In this document: positions 7,661 through 14,545 of the stretch, piece by piece
Layout of the letters: each line of letters begins with the position of its first letter
How positions within the stretch are numbered: the first letter of the stretch is position 1
Assembly: GCA_029931905.1 (NCBI GenBank)
Contig: JAOZRH010000011.1
Span: 6,437 to 22,152, forward strand
DNA from: Fidelibacterota bacterium
GTDB taxonomy: Bacteria > Fidelibacterota > Fidelibacteria > Fidelibacterales > Fidelibacteraceae
Direction of reading: 5' to 3'
Length of the DNA stretch: 15,716 nucleotides
Position numbers and translations under genes: made by a program
Notes under the pieces: generated by a model
Database searches by the model: none
Seen by the model: only the letters and a program-made list of their open reading frames with translations
Told to the model about the DNA's origin: nothing

Positions 7661-8413
7661 ATGTATTTTATAATAAAAAAAATACTAATTTTTCTTCCAA
7701 TATTGTTGATTCTCAATTGTTCTATTTCGTCAAAATTATATGTAGAACAAAAGATTGAGGAAAATAATAAAAATATAATTAGTCAAATATCTGATAATAA
7801 TTCAGATATTAAAGATGAGATTTCTGAAATGAAGGTAAAATTAGATAGTATGCAGTATTATTATGATCAAAATTCTTTGTATATATCAAATTTAACTAAT
7901 AGATATCATTTGCTTAAAAGTGAAATAAGTGGTTATGAAGCCAAAAGCAGTTTATATATTTCATCTGTTTTCAAAAAAATTAATTCGTTAGATAAAAAAA
8001 TCCAACAATTTGTTTTATTAAATGATAAAGTTTTAACAAATTCAACAGAAATTCCTGATTCACAATTCAAACAAATATCTAATATTGAAATTCAAGATTT
8101 AAATAATAATATTGATAGTTTAAATTTTCGATATTACAAGATTCAAAATGAATATAATATGCTTGTAAAAGATCTGACTTTAATAGAAAGATCAATGATT
8201 GATATTGTAAGATATTCAACTAATAGATTAAAAAATGAAGTTGAAAAAGAAAACGAATTGTTGAAAAATGATATTGAAAAAATTTATTCAAAACAGGATT
8301 CCATTAATATTTTAATTAATGATGTAAAAAAAGATGTTAAAATATTAAATAGCAATAATATTTTTATTAATAGGGAAACCGATAGTTTGTTCGTGAAGGA
8401 TACATTAGAGTAG
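7661..8413 (+). CDS. Coiled-coil lipoprotein of unknown function
   Basis: A 250-residue protein I do not recognise. The N-terminus is a signal peptide (Lys6-Lys7, then a Leu/Ile-rich stretch to residue 18) ending in Ile-Leu-Asn-Cys with Cys20. It is probably a lipoprotein, although Asn before the Cys is atypical. The rest is hydrophilic and poor in Gly and Pro. Regular heptad-like spacing of Ile/Leu between Lys, Glu, Asp and Asn suggests long coiled coils, roughly residues 30-75 and 145-235. No catalytic motif is visible. It sits between nadA (6 bases upstream) and the Tat-signal ORF (24 bases downstream), all on one strand, so it is probably co-transcribed. It has no SD site. A structural or tethering envelope role is plausible but unproven. 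Confidence 0.7.
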   Translation: MYFIIKKILIFLPILLILNCSISSKLYVEQKIEENNKNIISQISDNNSDIKDEISEMKVKLDSMQYYYDQNSLYISNLTNRYHLLKSEISGYEAKSSLYISSVFKKINSLDKKIQQFVLLNDKVLTNSTEIPDSQFKQISNIEIQDLNNNIDSLNFRYYKIQNEYNMLVKDLTLIERSMIDIVRYSTNRLKNEVEKENELLKNDIEKIYSKQDSINILINDVKKDVKILNSNNIFINRETDSLFVKDTLE

Positions 8414-8437
8414 TAATAAATAATTGGTGGATATGGC

Positions 8438-8524
8438 TTGAAAAAAATAAGTCGTCGAAAATTCATAAAAACTTCTATTTATGCAGGAATTAGTTTAACA
8501 GTAGGGGTGTCAAATGACAAATAA
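8438..8524 (+). CDS. Short ORF encoding a Tat signal sequence, out of frame with the deacylase
   Basis: From a TTG with GGTGG (8426-8430, spacing 7) upstream, 28 codons read through to a TAA at 8522-8524. The product starts with Lys-Lys and a near-perfect twin-arginine motif 'SRRKFIK' (residues 5-11), followed by a short hydrophobic run 'IYAGISLTVGV'. There is no mature domain: the ORF ends 11 bases inside the next gene. The deacylase is in the +1 frame relative to it. Omitting one G of the GGGG at 8504-8507 would give '...LTVGCQMTNNFD', a Gly-Cys lipobox-like end fused straight to the enzyme. This is therefore most likely the original or alternative N-terminus of the deacylase (sequencing error, true frameshift, or two-form gene) rather than an independent peptide. 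Confidence 0.6.
   Translation: MKKISRRKFIKTSIYAGISLTVGVSNDK
8503..8507 (+). promoter_or_regulatory. Ribosome-binding site for the internal deacylase ATG
   Basis: AGGGG lies six bases before the ATG at 8514, which is good spacing for an SD site. The same G run is the point where the Tat-signal frame and the deacylase frame would have to join. Confidence 0.5.
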
Positions 8525-10109
8525 TTTTGATATAATTATAAAAAATGGAACAATTATAGATGGAAGTGGAAAGATTGGATATAAGGCGGATATAGGAGTC
8601 TCTGGCGATAAGATTTATGCTATTGGTGATTTATCATTAAAGAAGGCTAAAAAAAATATTGATGCATTGGGTAAAGTTATTTCACCGGGATTTATTGATA
8701 TTCATAGTCATACAGATACAGAACTTTTTGTCAATCCTTTTGCAGAAGGAAAATTAAGGCAAGGAATTACTACAGAAATATCAGGGAATTGTGGAATTTC
8801 TCCGTTTCCATTAAGAGGCGAAGATGTCAATAATTTTCATAATAAATTAAATAAAAGATATGAAATAAATACGCATTGGAAAGATATTGAAGATTTTTAT
8901 ATTTCTCTTGAAAATAATGGAACGGCTGTAAATTATGTATCATTAGTTGGACAGGGTGATTTAAGGGCTGCAGTTGTTGGTAGAAATGATATAAAGCCAA
9001 CAGCAAAACAGATGCAAAAAATGAAAGATATTATGTCTGAATATATGAGAGCGGGTGCACTTGGGTTGTCAACAGGTTTGGAATATGCGCCAGGTTCTTA
9101 TGCTTCAACAGATGAGTTAGTTGAAGTGAGCAAAGTTGTTTCAAAATATAATGGAATATATGCGACTCATATGAGAAATGAAGATGATAGTGTAATAGAA
9201 GCAATCAAAGAAGCTATTGAGATATCTAAAAGGGCAGAGGTTTCATTAGAAATTTCTCACTTAAAAGCTTGTAATAAAAATAATTGGCATAAGGTTGATA
9301 TTTTTCTGGAATTAATTCAAAAGGAAATTAATAATGGAGTTCCAATTTTAGCTGACAGATATCCATATAATGCATATAGCACGAGTTTAAGTGCATTTTT
9401 GCCGTTATGGTCGAGACAAGGAAGTGATAAAGAAATTATTAACAGATTAAATAATGAGAAAATATTTATAAAAATTGCAGAGTATATAAATAATAGATTT
9501 ATTAATATTGGTGGATTTGATAGAGTAATTATTAGTTATTGTTCAAAATCAAAAAACAAACAATTTGAAGGTAAATCAATAAAAGAAAATGCGATATTAT
9601 CAAAACAAAATCCAATTGAATTTACCAGAAAGTTATTAATAAATGATAATTTGAACACGGAAATTGTTGGTTTTGCGATGGATGAAAATAATCTCAAAAA
9701 AATACTTTCTACTTCTTTTATAAATTTATGCACAGATGCAAGTGCTAGGGCACCTTATGGAAAATTATCGGCAGGAATGCCACATCCGAGAGGTTTCGGT
9801 TCATTTCCAAGAATGCTTGGAAAATATGTAAGACAAGAAAAAATAATTGAATTACATGAAGCAATTAGAAAAATGACTTCACAACCTGCAAAAAAAATGC
9901 AATTGAAAAAAAGAGGCGAGTTAAAGGAAAAGTATTTTGCAGATATTGTTATTTTTAATCCAAAAACAGTAATTGATAATGCAACCTTTACAAAACCGAG
10001 AGAATATCCAACTGGAATTGATTGTGTTATTGTAAATGGTAAAATTGCTTTAGATAATGGAAAACGAGCTAACAAAACATATGGAAAAATTCTTCGTCAT
10101 AATTTTTAA
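8514..10109 (+). CDS. N-acyl-D-amino-acid deacylase (D-aminoacylase), amidohydrolase superfamily
   Basis: Hydrolyses N-acyl-D-amino acids to the free D-amino acid and a carboxylate, with zinc. The 531 residues span the full family. It opens with the beta-sandwich start 'FDIIIKNGTIIDGSG' typical of amidohydrolases. The metal ligands known from the Alcaligenes enzyme all have counterparts: 'DIHSHTD' (His64, His66), 'GNCGIS' (Cys93), 'ATHMRNE' (His219), 'ISHLKA' (His249) and 'CTDAS' (Asp408). The C-terminal return to the sandwich, 'GIDCVIVNGKIA', is also present. Related enzymes in this group often carry an exported N-terminus; here the ORF starts at an ATG and looks cytoplasmic, with a Tat signal in the wrong frame directly upstream. 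Acyl chain and amino-acid preference cannot be told. It may act in peptidoglycan or D-amino-acid recycling (inference). Confidence 0.92.
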   Translation: MTNNFDIIIKNGTIIDGSGKIGYKADIGVSGDKIYAIGDLSLKKAKKNIDALGKVISPGFIDIHSHTDTELFVNPFAEGKLRQGITTEISGNCGISPFPLRGEDVNNFHNKLNKRYEINTHWKDIEDFYISLENNGTAVNYVSLVGQGDLRAAVVGRNDIKPTAKQMQKMKDIMSEYMRAGALGLSTGLEYAPGSYASTDELVEVSKVVSKYNGIYATHMRNEDDSVIEAIKEAIEISKRAEVSLEISHLKACNKNNWHKVDIFLELIQKEINNGVPILADRYPYNAYSTSLSAFLPLWSRQGSDKEIINRLNNEKIFIKIAEYINNRFINIGGFDRVIISYCSKSKNKQFEGKSIKENAILSKQNPIEFTRKLLINDNLNTEIVGFAMDENNLKKILSTSFINLCTDASARAPYGKLSAGMPHPRGFGSFPRMLGKYVRQEKIIELHEAIRKMTSQPAKKMQLKKRGELKEKYFADIVIFNPKTVIDNATFTKPREYPTGIDCVIVNGKIALDNGKRANKTYGKILRHNF

Positions 10110-10120
10110 AATATTATAAA

Positions 10121-10396
10121 ATGATTAAAGCAATTAAAATAGAGGTTTTTGGTAGAGTACAAATGGTTGGCTTTAGGTGGTTTACAAGAAGAATTGCTAA
10201 GCAATTAAATATTAAGGGAAATGTAAAAAATACTGTAAAAGGTAGTGTAAAAATTATTGCAGAAGGTGAAGATGAGCAATTGAATTTATTTATTGGTCAG
10301 ATTGTCAAAGGACCGCCTTCTTCTAATGTAACAAATATTATTAAAGACGAAGATATTATAATTAAAAATTTTACGACATTTGATATTATTGGTTAA
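10121..10396 (+). CDS. acyP: Acylphosphatase
   Basis: A small cytoplasmic enzyme (91 residues, the usual size) that hydrolyses acyl phosphates such as carbamoyl phosphate and 1,3-bisphosphoglycerate. The signature region reads 'VFGRVQMVGFR' (9-19), with the catalytic Arg19. The second catalytic residue is Asn37 in 'GNVKNTVKGSV'. One deviation is visible: the residue after Val-Gln in the signature is normally Gly but is Met15 here. It starts 11 bases after the deacylase stop with no SD site and is the last gene of the plus-strand run, ending just before a bidirectional terminator. Confidence 0.93.
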   Translation: MIKAIKIEVFGRVQMVGFRWFTRRIAKQLNIKGNVKNTVKGSVKIIAEGEDEQLNLFIGQIVKGPPSSNVTNIIKDEDIIIKNFTTFDIIG

Positions 10397-10408
10397 ATGT
10401 AAAAATAA

Positions 10409-10441
10409 AAAAATAAGCTCATTTAAAATGAGCTTATTTTT
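10409..10441. terminator. Bidirectional intrinsic terminator between acyP and secF
   Basis: AAATAAGCTCAT (10411-10422) pairs perfectly with ATGAGCTTATTT (10428-10439) around TTAAA. A T run follows on the plus strand, and A-rich sequence upstream gives a T-rich tail on the minus strand. It sits between two convergent genes and can serve both. Confidence 0.9.
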
Positions 10442-10468
10442 TATATGATTTATTAAGTAATGTGTAAA

Positions 10469-11359
10469 TTATTTATGTTTTTTGCTATCAGCTCTTTCTT
10501 TCCAATAAATTAATAATGGTGCAGCAATAAATGCAGAAGAATAAGTTCCGACAATCACACCAATCAACATTGCGATAGCAAAACCAAATAATGCACTACC
10601 ACCATAGATTACTAACACAAAAACAACAATAAATGTAGTTAATGAGGTAATAACAGTACGAGATAGTGATTGATTTATACTTAAGTTAATAATTTCAGAA
10701 AAAGATTTTGTGTTTCTGTAAGCTGCAGTATCTTCTCTAATTCTATCATATACAACAATAGTATCATTTAATGAATATCCTACAATTGTAAGAAAAGCAG
10801 CTAAAACTGGCATTGAAATTTCCCATTGAAATATAGAAAAGATTCCTAATGTTATCAGAACATCGTGAAATAATGCAAGAACAGCACCAACTGCAAATTT
10901 AAATTCGAATCTAATACTAATATAAATAAGAATTAGTAATAGAGCAGCAAAAATTGCCATTATTGCGGATGTTTTTAGTTCTTCACCTATTTTTGATCCA
11001 ACTTTATCTACTCGTCTAACATCAAATTTTTTGTCTTTTAAATTCCCTTCAATCTTTTCAATTATTTCATTTTCTGTACCGAAAGTTTTTACTCTTATCA
11101 TAAATTCATTATCAGCACTTTTTTGTATTGTAGGGTTTCCTAATTCAGAATCATTAAGTAATTCTCTTAATTCTCCGGCAGTTGTATTGTCATTAAATTT
11201 AATTTGCATCAAAGTACCACCTTCGAAATCTATTCCATAATGCAATCCTTGAATTCCAATACTTACTAATCCTACTAATATAACTAAGAAAGAAATCAAT
11301 GTTGTGACTTTTCTTTTTCCTACGATATCATAATTTGGATTTTTAAAAAATTGTATCAA
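10469..11359 (-). CDS. secF: Protein translocase subunit SecF
   Basis: An inner-membrane partner of SecD that uses the proton gradient to aid late steps of Sec export. Its 296 residues match a stand-alone SecF. The first membrane segment (about 17-37) is followed by the family motif 'GIDFEGGTLMQI' (42-53), a periplasmic P1-type domain (about 55-125), and five further membrane segments with the conserved 'VGYSLNDTIVVYDRIRE' in the second half. The C-terminus is a basic tail. The start is TTG (11357-11359), supported by AGGAG at 11366-11370 with spacing 6. It follows secD after 18 bases and ends at the shared terminator, so secD-secF form one unit. They are separate genes here, whereas Bacteroidota usually carry a fused SecDF. 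Confidence 0.96.
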   Translation of the reverse strand: MIQFFKNPNYDIVGKRKVTTLISFLVILVGLVSIGIQGLHYGIDFEGGTLMQIKFNDNTTAGELRELLNDSELGNPTIQKSADNEFMIRVKTFGTENEIIEKIEGNLKDKKFDVRRVDKVGSKIGEELKTSAIMAIFAALLLILIYISIRFEFKFAVGAVLALFHDVLITLGIFSIFQWEISMPVLAAFLTIVGYSLNDTIVVYDRIREDTAAYRNTKSFSEIINLSINQSLSRTVITSLTTFIVVFVLVIYGGSALFGFAIAMLIGVIVGTYSSAFIAAPLLIYWKERADSKKHK

Positions 11360-11377
11360 TTTATACTCCTATTATTT

Positions 11378-13291
11378 TTATATACTTAATTTTTTTACGA
11401 CTTTACGAGTTGTAATTGTGGTAAAAATTGTTTTTGAGATGAAATATCCAGATACGAAATTAAAAACAATTCCCCAGAAAAGAGTTATAGCAAAACCTTT
11501 GATAGGTCCTGTTCCAAATTGCCATAATACTAATGCTGCAATTAAAGTAGTTAAATTTGCATCTAAAATAGTCATTAATGCTCTATTATAACCATTTTCT
11601 ACAGCTGAACGAACTGTTTTACCTTTCTTATATTCTTCACGAATTCTTTCAAAAATCAAAACATTTGCATCAACAGACATTCCCATTGTAAGCACTAATC
11701 CAGCAATTCCAGGAAGTGTTAATGTAGCACCTAAAAATGCTAATACTGCGAGAACAAATATAATGTTTAACAATAATGTAACAAAAGCAATTAAACCAGA
11801 TCCTTTATAATAAAATACTATGAAAACAATAATTACTATTAATCCTATTAATACACTTCTTGTTCCTTGTCGAATAGAATCTGCTCCCAATGAAGCGCCT
11901 ATTGTTCTTTCTTCAATTATATCAAGAGGGGCAGGTAAAGCACCAGCTTTTAGAACAATTTCCATATCTTTTGCTTCTTGTATGCTGTTTAGTCCTTCAA
12001 TAACTGTTCTTCCACCTGGTATTTTTGATTTAATGTTTGGTGCCATTTGTACTTTATTATCTAAAACAATAGCAACTCTTCTACCAATATTTGCACCTGT
12101 TAATCTTGACCATATTCGAGCACCCTTGCTATCCATATTTACATTAACAACTGATTGTCCAGCGTTATCACTATTTAAACTTGCGATAGTTCCTTTTGCT
12201 TCTGTAATATACTGACCAGTTAATCCAGGTTCTCTTTCAACAAAATATAATATAAAAAATTCTTTTACATCACCAGTTTGAGTAGTTAAGGCTTTTGATT
12301 TACTTGACCATAATATTTCTAAATCAGCTGGTAATACTTTTTTTACATCGCTCATATTTAGGATTTTTTTGACTGCATATACATTTTCAGCAGGAACTCC
12401 TGTTCCAATTTGTCCTAAATTTCTCAATAACGAGCTAAATGGTCTTTCAGCCACGATATTATCATCTACTGTTACAGAAGAATTTTTAGAAGTATCTGAT
12501 TTTGTTTCTTTATTTTCGGTAATACCAAATATATCTTCAAGAGAAACTGCTTTATCTTTACTTTCTGATTCTAATATTTTTTCATTTTGATTTGTAGTAT
12601 CTGTTAAATCTTGAGGAGTGTTTTTTCTAATAACTTTATCTATTCTGTTGATTGCATCTTGAGCAATAGTTGCATCTTTTAATAGTTTAAATTCTAATAA
12701 TGCAGTACTTTGAATTAAGTTACGAGCTCTATCTATATCTGTAATTCCAGCTAATTCAACAATTATTCTTTTGTCACCCTGTCTTTGAATAGTAGGTTCT
12801 GAAACTCCAAATTGATCAACTCTGTTTCTTATTACTTCCAATCCACGCGAAACAGATTCTTTTGCTTCTATTTTTAGTGATTTAACAATATCAGAATTTT
12901 GATGTCCTCTGTCTGTATAATATCTTGCCAATCTGATTTGATTGTTATCTGCTTCTACCAAAAATAAATCTAAATAATCAACATCAACATTTTCTTTATA
13001 TTTTTTATTTACATTTTCAATAAAATCATAATATGAAATTGATTTATTTTTTGCTAATCCGTCAACTAATTCTGGAATATTTACTTCTAATACTAAATGC
13101 ATTCCACCTTGTAAATCAAGTCCGCGTTTAATTATTTTAGATTTTAATTCTGTTAATTTTCCTTCTTCTCTTAGAACTTCTTTTTCGGCAGGTGTTAATC
13201 GTTCATATTGAATAGTTGGAATTAATTCAAAACCAGCCCAAATAAGCAACAGTCCAATAACAACATAACTGAATATTAATTTTCTTGACAT
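11378..13291 (-). CDS. secD: Protein translocase subunit SecD
   Basis: The larger membrane subunit of SecDF, about 637 residues from the preferred ATG. Seen in order are an N-terminal membrane segment (about 5-25), 'RGLDLQGGMHLVLEV' (56-70), the P1 base domain with 'VIRNRVDQFGVSEPTIQRQG', and a second periplasmic part with 'GRRVAIVLDNKV'. The C-terminal six-helix bundle carries the proton-relay motif 'LTMGMSVDANVLIFERIREE'. A hydrophilic Ser/Asp/Lys/Glu linker of about 60-80 residues (about 205-280) interrupts the periplasmic region and looks disordered. The ATG at 13289-13291 is preferred to the more upstream TTG (13307-13309), because that TTG overlaps the GGAGGT ribosome-binding site and would add six residues before the usual 'MSRKL' start. 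Confidence 0.95.
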   Translation of the reverse strand: MSRKLIFSYVVIGLLLIWAGFELIPTIQYERLTPAEKEVLREEGKLTELKSKIIKRGLDLQGGMHLVLEVNIPELVDGLAKNKSISYYDFIENVNKKYKENVDVDYLDLFLVEADNNQIRLARYYTDRGHQNSDIVKSLKIEAKESVSRGLEVIRNRVDQFGVSEPTIQRQGDKRIIVELAGITDIDRARNLIQSTALLEFKLLKDATIAQDAINRIDKVIRKNTPQDLTDTTNQNEKILESESKDKAVSLEDIFGITENKETKSDTSKNSSVTVDDNIVAERPFSSLLRNLGQIGTGVPAENVYAVKKILNMSDVKKVLPADLEILWSSKSKALTTQTGDVKEFFILYFVEREPGLTGQYITEAKGTIASLNSDNAGQSVVNVNMDSKGARIWSRLTGANIGRRVAIVLDNKVQMAPNIKSKIPGGRTVIEGLNSIQEAKDMEIVLKAGALPAPLDIIEERTIGASLGADSIRQGTRSVLIGLIVIIVFIVFYYKGSGLIAFVTLLLNIIFVLAVLAFLGATLTLPGIAGLVLTMGMSVDANVLIFERIREEYKKGKTVRSAVENGYNRALMTILDANLTTLIAALVLWQFGTGPIKGFAITLFWGIVFNFVSGYFISKTIFTTITTRKVVKKLSI

Positions 13292-13301
13292 TCTATTTAG
13301 T

Positions 13302-13307
13302 ACCTCC
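13302..13307 (-). promoter_or_regulatory. secD ribosome-binding site
   Basis: GGAGGT on the minus strand is a near-complete SD site, ten bases before the ATG at 13291. The spacing is slightly long but acceptable. The TTG at 13307-13309 is part of this site rather than a start. Confidence 0.6.
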
Positions 13308-13342
13308 AATAGTATATTTTTTTCATTTCGTTACATCTTTAT

Positions 13343-13371
13343 AAGATAAGTAAATAATACTATAATATCAA
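13343..13371 (-). promoter_or_regulatory. Possible secD-secF promoter
   Basis: On the minus strand, TTGATA (13371-13366) and TATCTT (13348-13343) are 17 bases apart, matching 5/6 and 4/6 of the sigma-70 consensus. Initiation near 13336 would give a leader of about 45 bases. The -35 lies inside one arm of the 13-bp inverted repeat. The hexamer matches are modest, so this is tentative. Confidence 0.3.
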
Positions 13372-13403
13372 ACAAAAATTGAAAAAGTTCTGTTTGATAT
13401 TAT
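13362..13403. repeat. 13-bp perfect inverted repeat between the hyp genes and secD
   Basis: ATAATATCAAACA (13362-13374) and TGTTTGATATTAT (13391-13403) are exact inverted copies with a 16-base loop. Placed between the permease stop and secD, this could be the terminator of the hyp unit or an operator overlapping the secD promoter. On the minus strand no plain T run follows, which weakens the intrinsic-terminator reading. Confidence 0.6.
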
Positions 13404-13433
13404 TAATATTACTAAATGAATTGGTGATATCGG

Positions 13434-14150
13434 TTAAAATCCTAAAAACATAATTCCTGCACCTAAAAATGAAATTATTATTCCAGTTATTGCATGTGAA
13501 TATTTTTCAAATTTTGTTATTGGAATAAAGCTAATACCAAATGAAGCTGAAATAACAACTCCTAACATTGTAATGATTGTTACAAGTCCAAATGCAATTG
13601 TTACAAAAATTAAATTATAAATTGTATTATTTATTGCTGTGAACATAAAAATTGGTATCAGTGCTTCACAAGGGCCAAAAATAAAAATTGCAAATAAAAC
13701 CCAAGGTGTAATATCTTTTTTCTTTTTTAAATCGTGAGGATGTAAATGTTTTTCTTGATGATTGTGTTCGTGAGAATGTGTTATTCCATCTTCATGAATG
13801 TGTTTGTGAGTATGCGGTTTATTTCTTATTGCTCTTTTCATTCCCCAAGCAAAGTAAACAAGTCCGAAAATAATTAGCATCCAAGCAGCTAAATCACCTT
13901 GAAAAGATTCGACAATTTGTAGCTTTTTAATTGCAAGTCCGAAAACAATTCCAATAATTCCTAATACTACTGAGCCAATTACATGTCCTAATCCTGCAAA
14001 AAATGTAATCCAAATTGTTCTTAACATTGACCATTTTCTAGCTCTTGCCATTGCGATAAATGGAACATAATGGTCGGGTCCTAAAATTGTGTGCAAAAAA
14101 GCGATAGTTATTGCCGTTGGGATTAATATTGAAAGTTCTGTTGAAAACAT
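13434..14150 (-). CDS. Histidine-rich metal permease, HupE/UreJ/NicO-like (probable nickel uptake)
   Basis: A 238-residue polytopic membrane protein with about six hydrophobic segments. The first contains 'HTILGPDH' (20-27), an H-x5-D-H pattern with the HxxxGxDH layout of HupE/UreJ nickel permeases. A later segment has 'FGPCEALIP' (about 158-166), with a Cys/Glu pair likely inside the membrane. The central cytoplasmic or periplasmic loop (113-139) holds 11 histidines in 27 residues, mostly in every second position, a strong metal-binding feature. It follows hypA by 17 bases with a good SD (AAGGAG, 14155-14160), so it belongs with hypA-hypE. Transport of nickel for [NiFe] hydrogenase is inferred from motif and neighbours. 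Cobalt, or a TauE/SafE-type role, cannot be excluded. Confidence 0.8.
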   Translation of the reverse strand: MFSTELSILIPTAITIAFLHTILGPDHYVPFIAMARARKWSMLRTIWITFFAGLGHVIGSVVLGIIGIVFGLAIKKLQIVESFQGDLAAWMLIIFGLVYFAWGMKRAIRNKPHTHKHIHEDGITHSHEHNHQEKHLHPHDLKKKKDITPWVLFAIFIFGPCEALIPIFMFTAINNTIYNLIFVTIAFGLVTIITMLGVVISASFGISFIPITKFEKYSHAITGIIISFLGAGIMFLGF

Positions 14151-14167
14151 TTTACTCCTTTATTTTT

Positions 14168-14521
14168 TCAATTATTTGTTTCGCCGGAAATGGTTTTTAT
14201 ATAAAGTTCTTTTCCGCTTAGAAAATCCGTTTCAAATGAATTACATTTTGGACAAATTAATATTGGATCGTTTATTTGAAATATGTGATTGCACGATTTA
14301 CATTTTATTTTTACAGGCACTACTTTCATATCTAATTTTGAATTTTCAAACCCACTGTAATCACTTTTCATATTATCATAATATGTAAACATAACTTCTT
14401 TTACTATCTGATGATATTCACCGACTATTATTTTAATAACTGAAACAGATTTTAAATCTTCTTTTTTTTTGATTTCTATTGCAGAATCAAATATTGATTG
14501 AACTATTGCTCCTTCGTGCAT
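14168..14521 (-). CDS. hypA: Hydrogenase nickel-incorporation protein HypA
   Basis: A nickel chaperone that, usually with the GTPase HypB, delivers Ni(II) to the large subunit of [NiFe] hydrogenase in the cytoplasm. It is 117 residues, standard length. The nickel site is the N-terminal Met-His-Glu (His2, Glu3). The zinc site is two CxxC pairs, 'CKSC' (Cys74, Cys77) and 'CPKC' (Cys90, Cys93). The ATG is fixed by the required position of His2, and a weak SD (AAGG) lies about nine bases upstream. It follows hypE by 24 bases and precedes the permease, consistent with one nickel-handling transcript. No hypB is in the window. Confidence 0.96.
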   Translation of the reverse strand: MHEGAIVQSIFDSAIEIKKKEDLKSVSVIKIIVGEYHQIVKEVMFTYYDNMKSDYSGFENSKLDMKVVPVKIKCKSCNHIFQINDPILICPKCNSFETDFLSGKELYIKTISGETNN

Positions 14522-14545
14522 TATAAAAGTCCTTATTTTACAAAA

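Noticed and set aside
9755..10075. A 106-codon minus-strand ORF inside the deacylase gene
   Set aside because: Antisense shadow of a conserved enzyme region containing the Asp408 metal-ligand neighbourhood; no independent start signal.
11820..12215. A 131-codon plus-strand ORF opposite secD
   Set aside because: It is a shadow of the secD reading frame on the other strand; secD has strong family motifs throughout this interval.
13292..13309. Upstream TTG start for secD, adding six residues
   Set aside because: The TTG overlaps the GGAGGT ribosome-binding site, and the ATG at 13291 gives the expected N-terminus just before the first membrane helix.
14089..14388. A 99-codon plus-strand ORF overlapping the permease start and hypA
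   Set aside because: It is antisense to two well-supported genes (hypA and the permease), has no SD site, and its product resembles no protein family.
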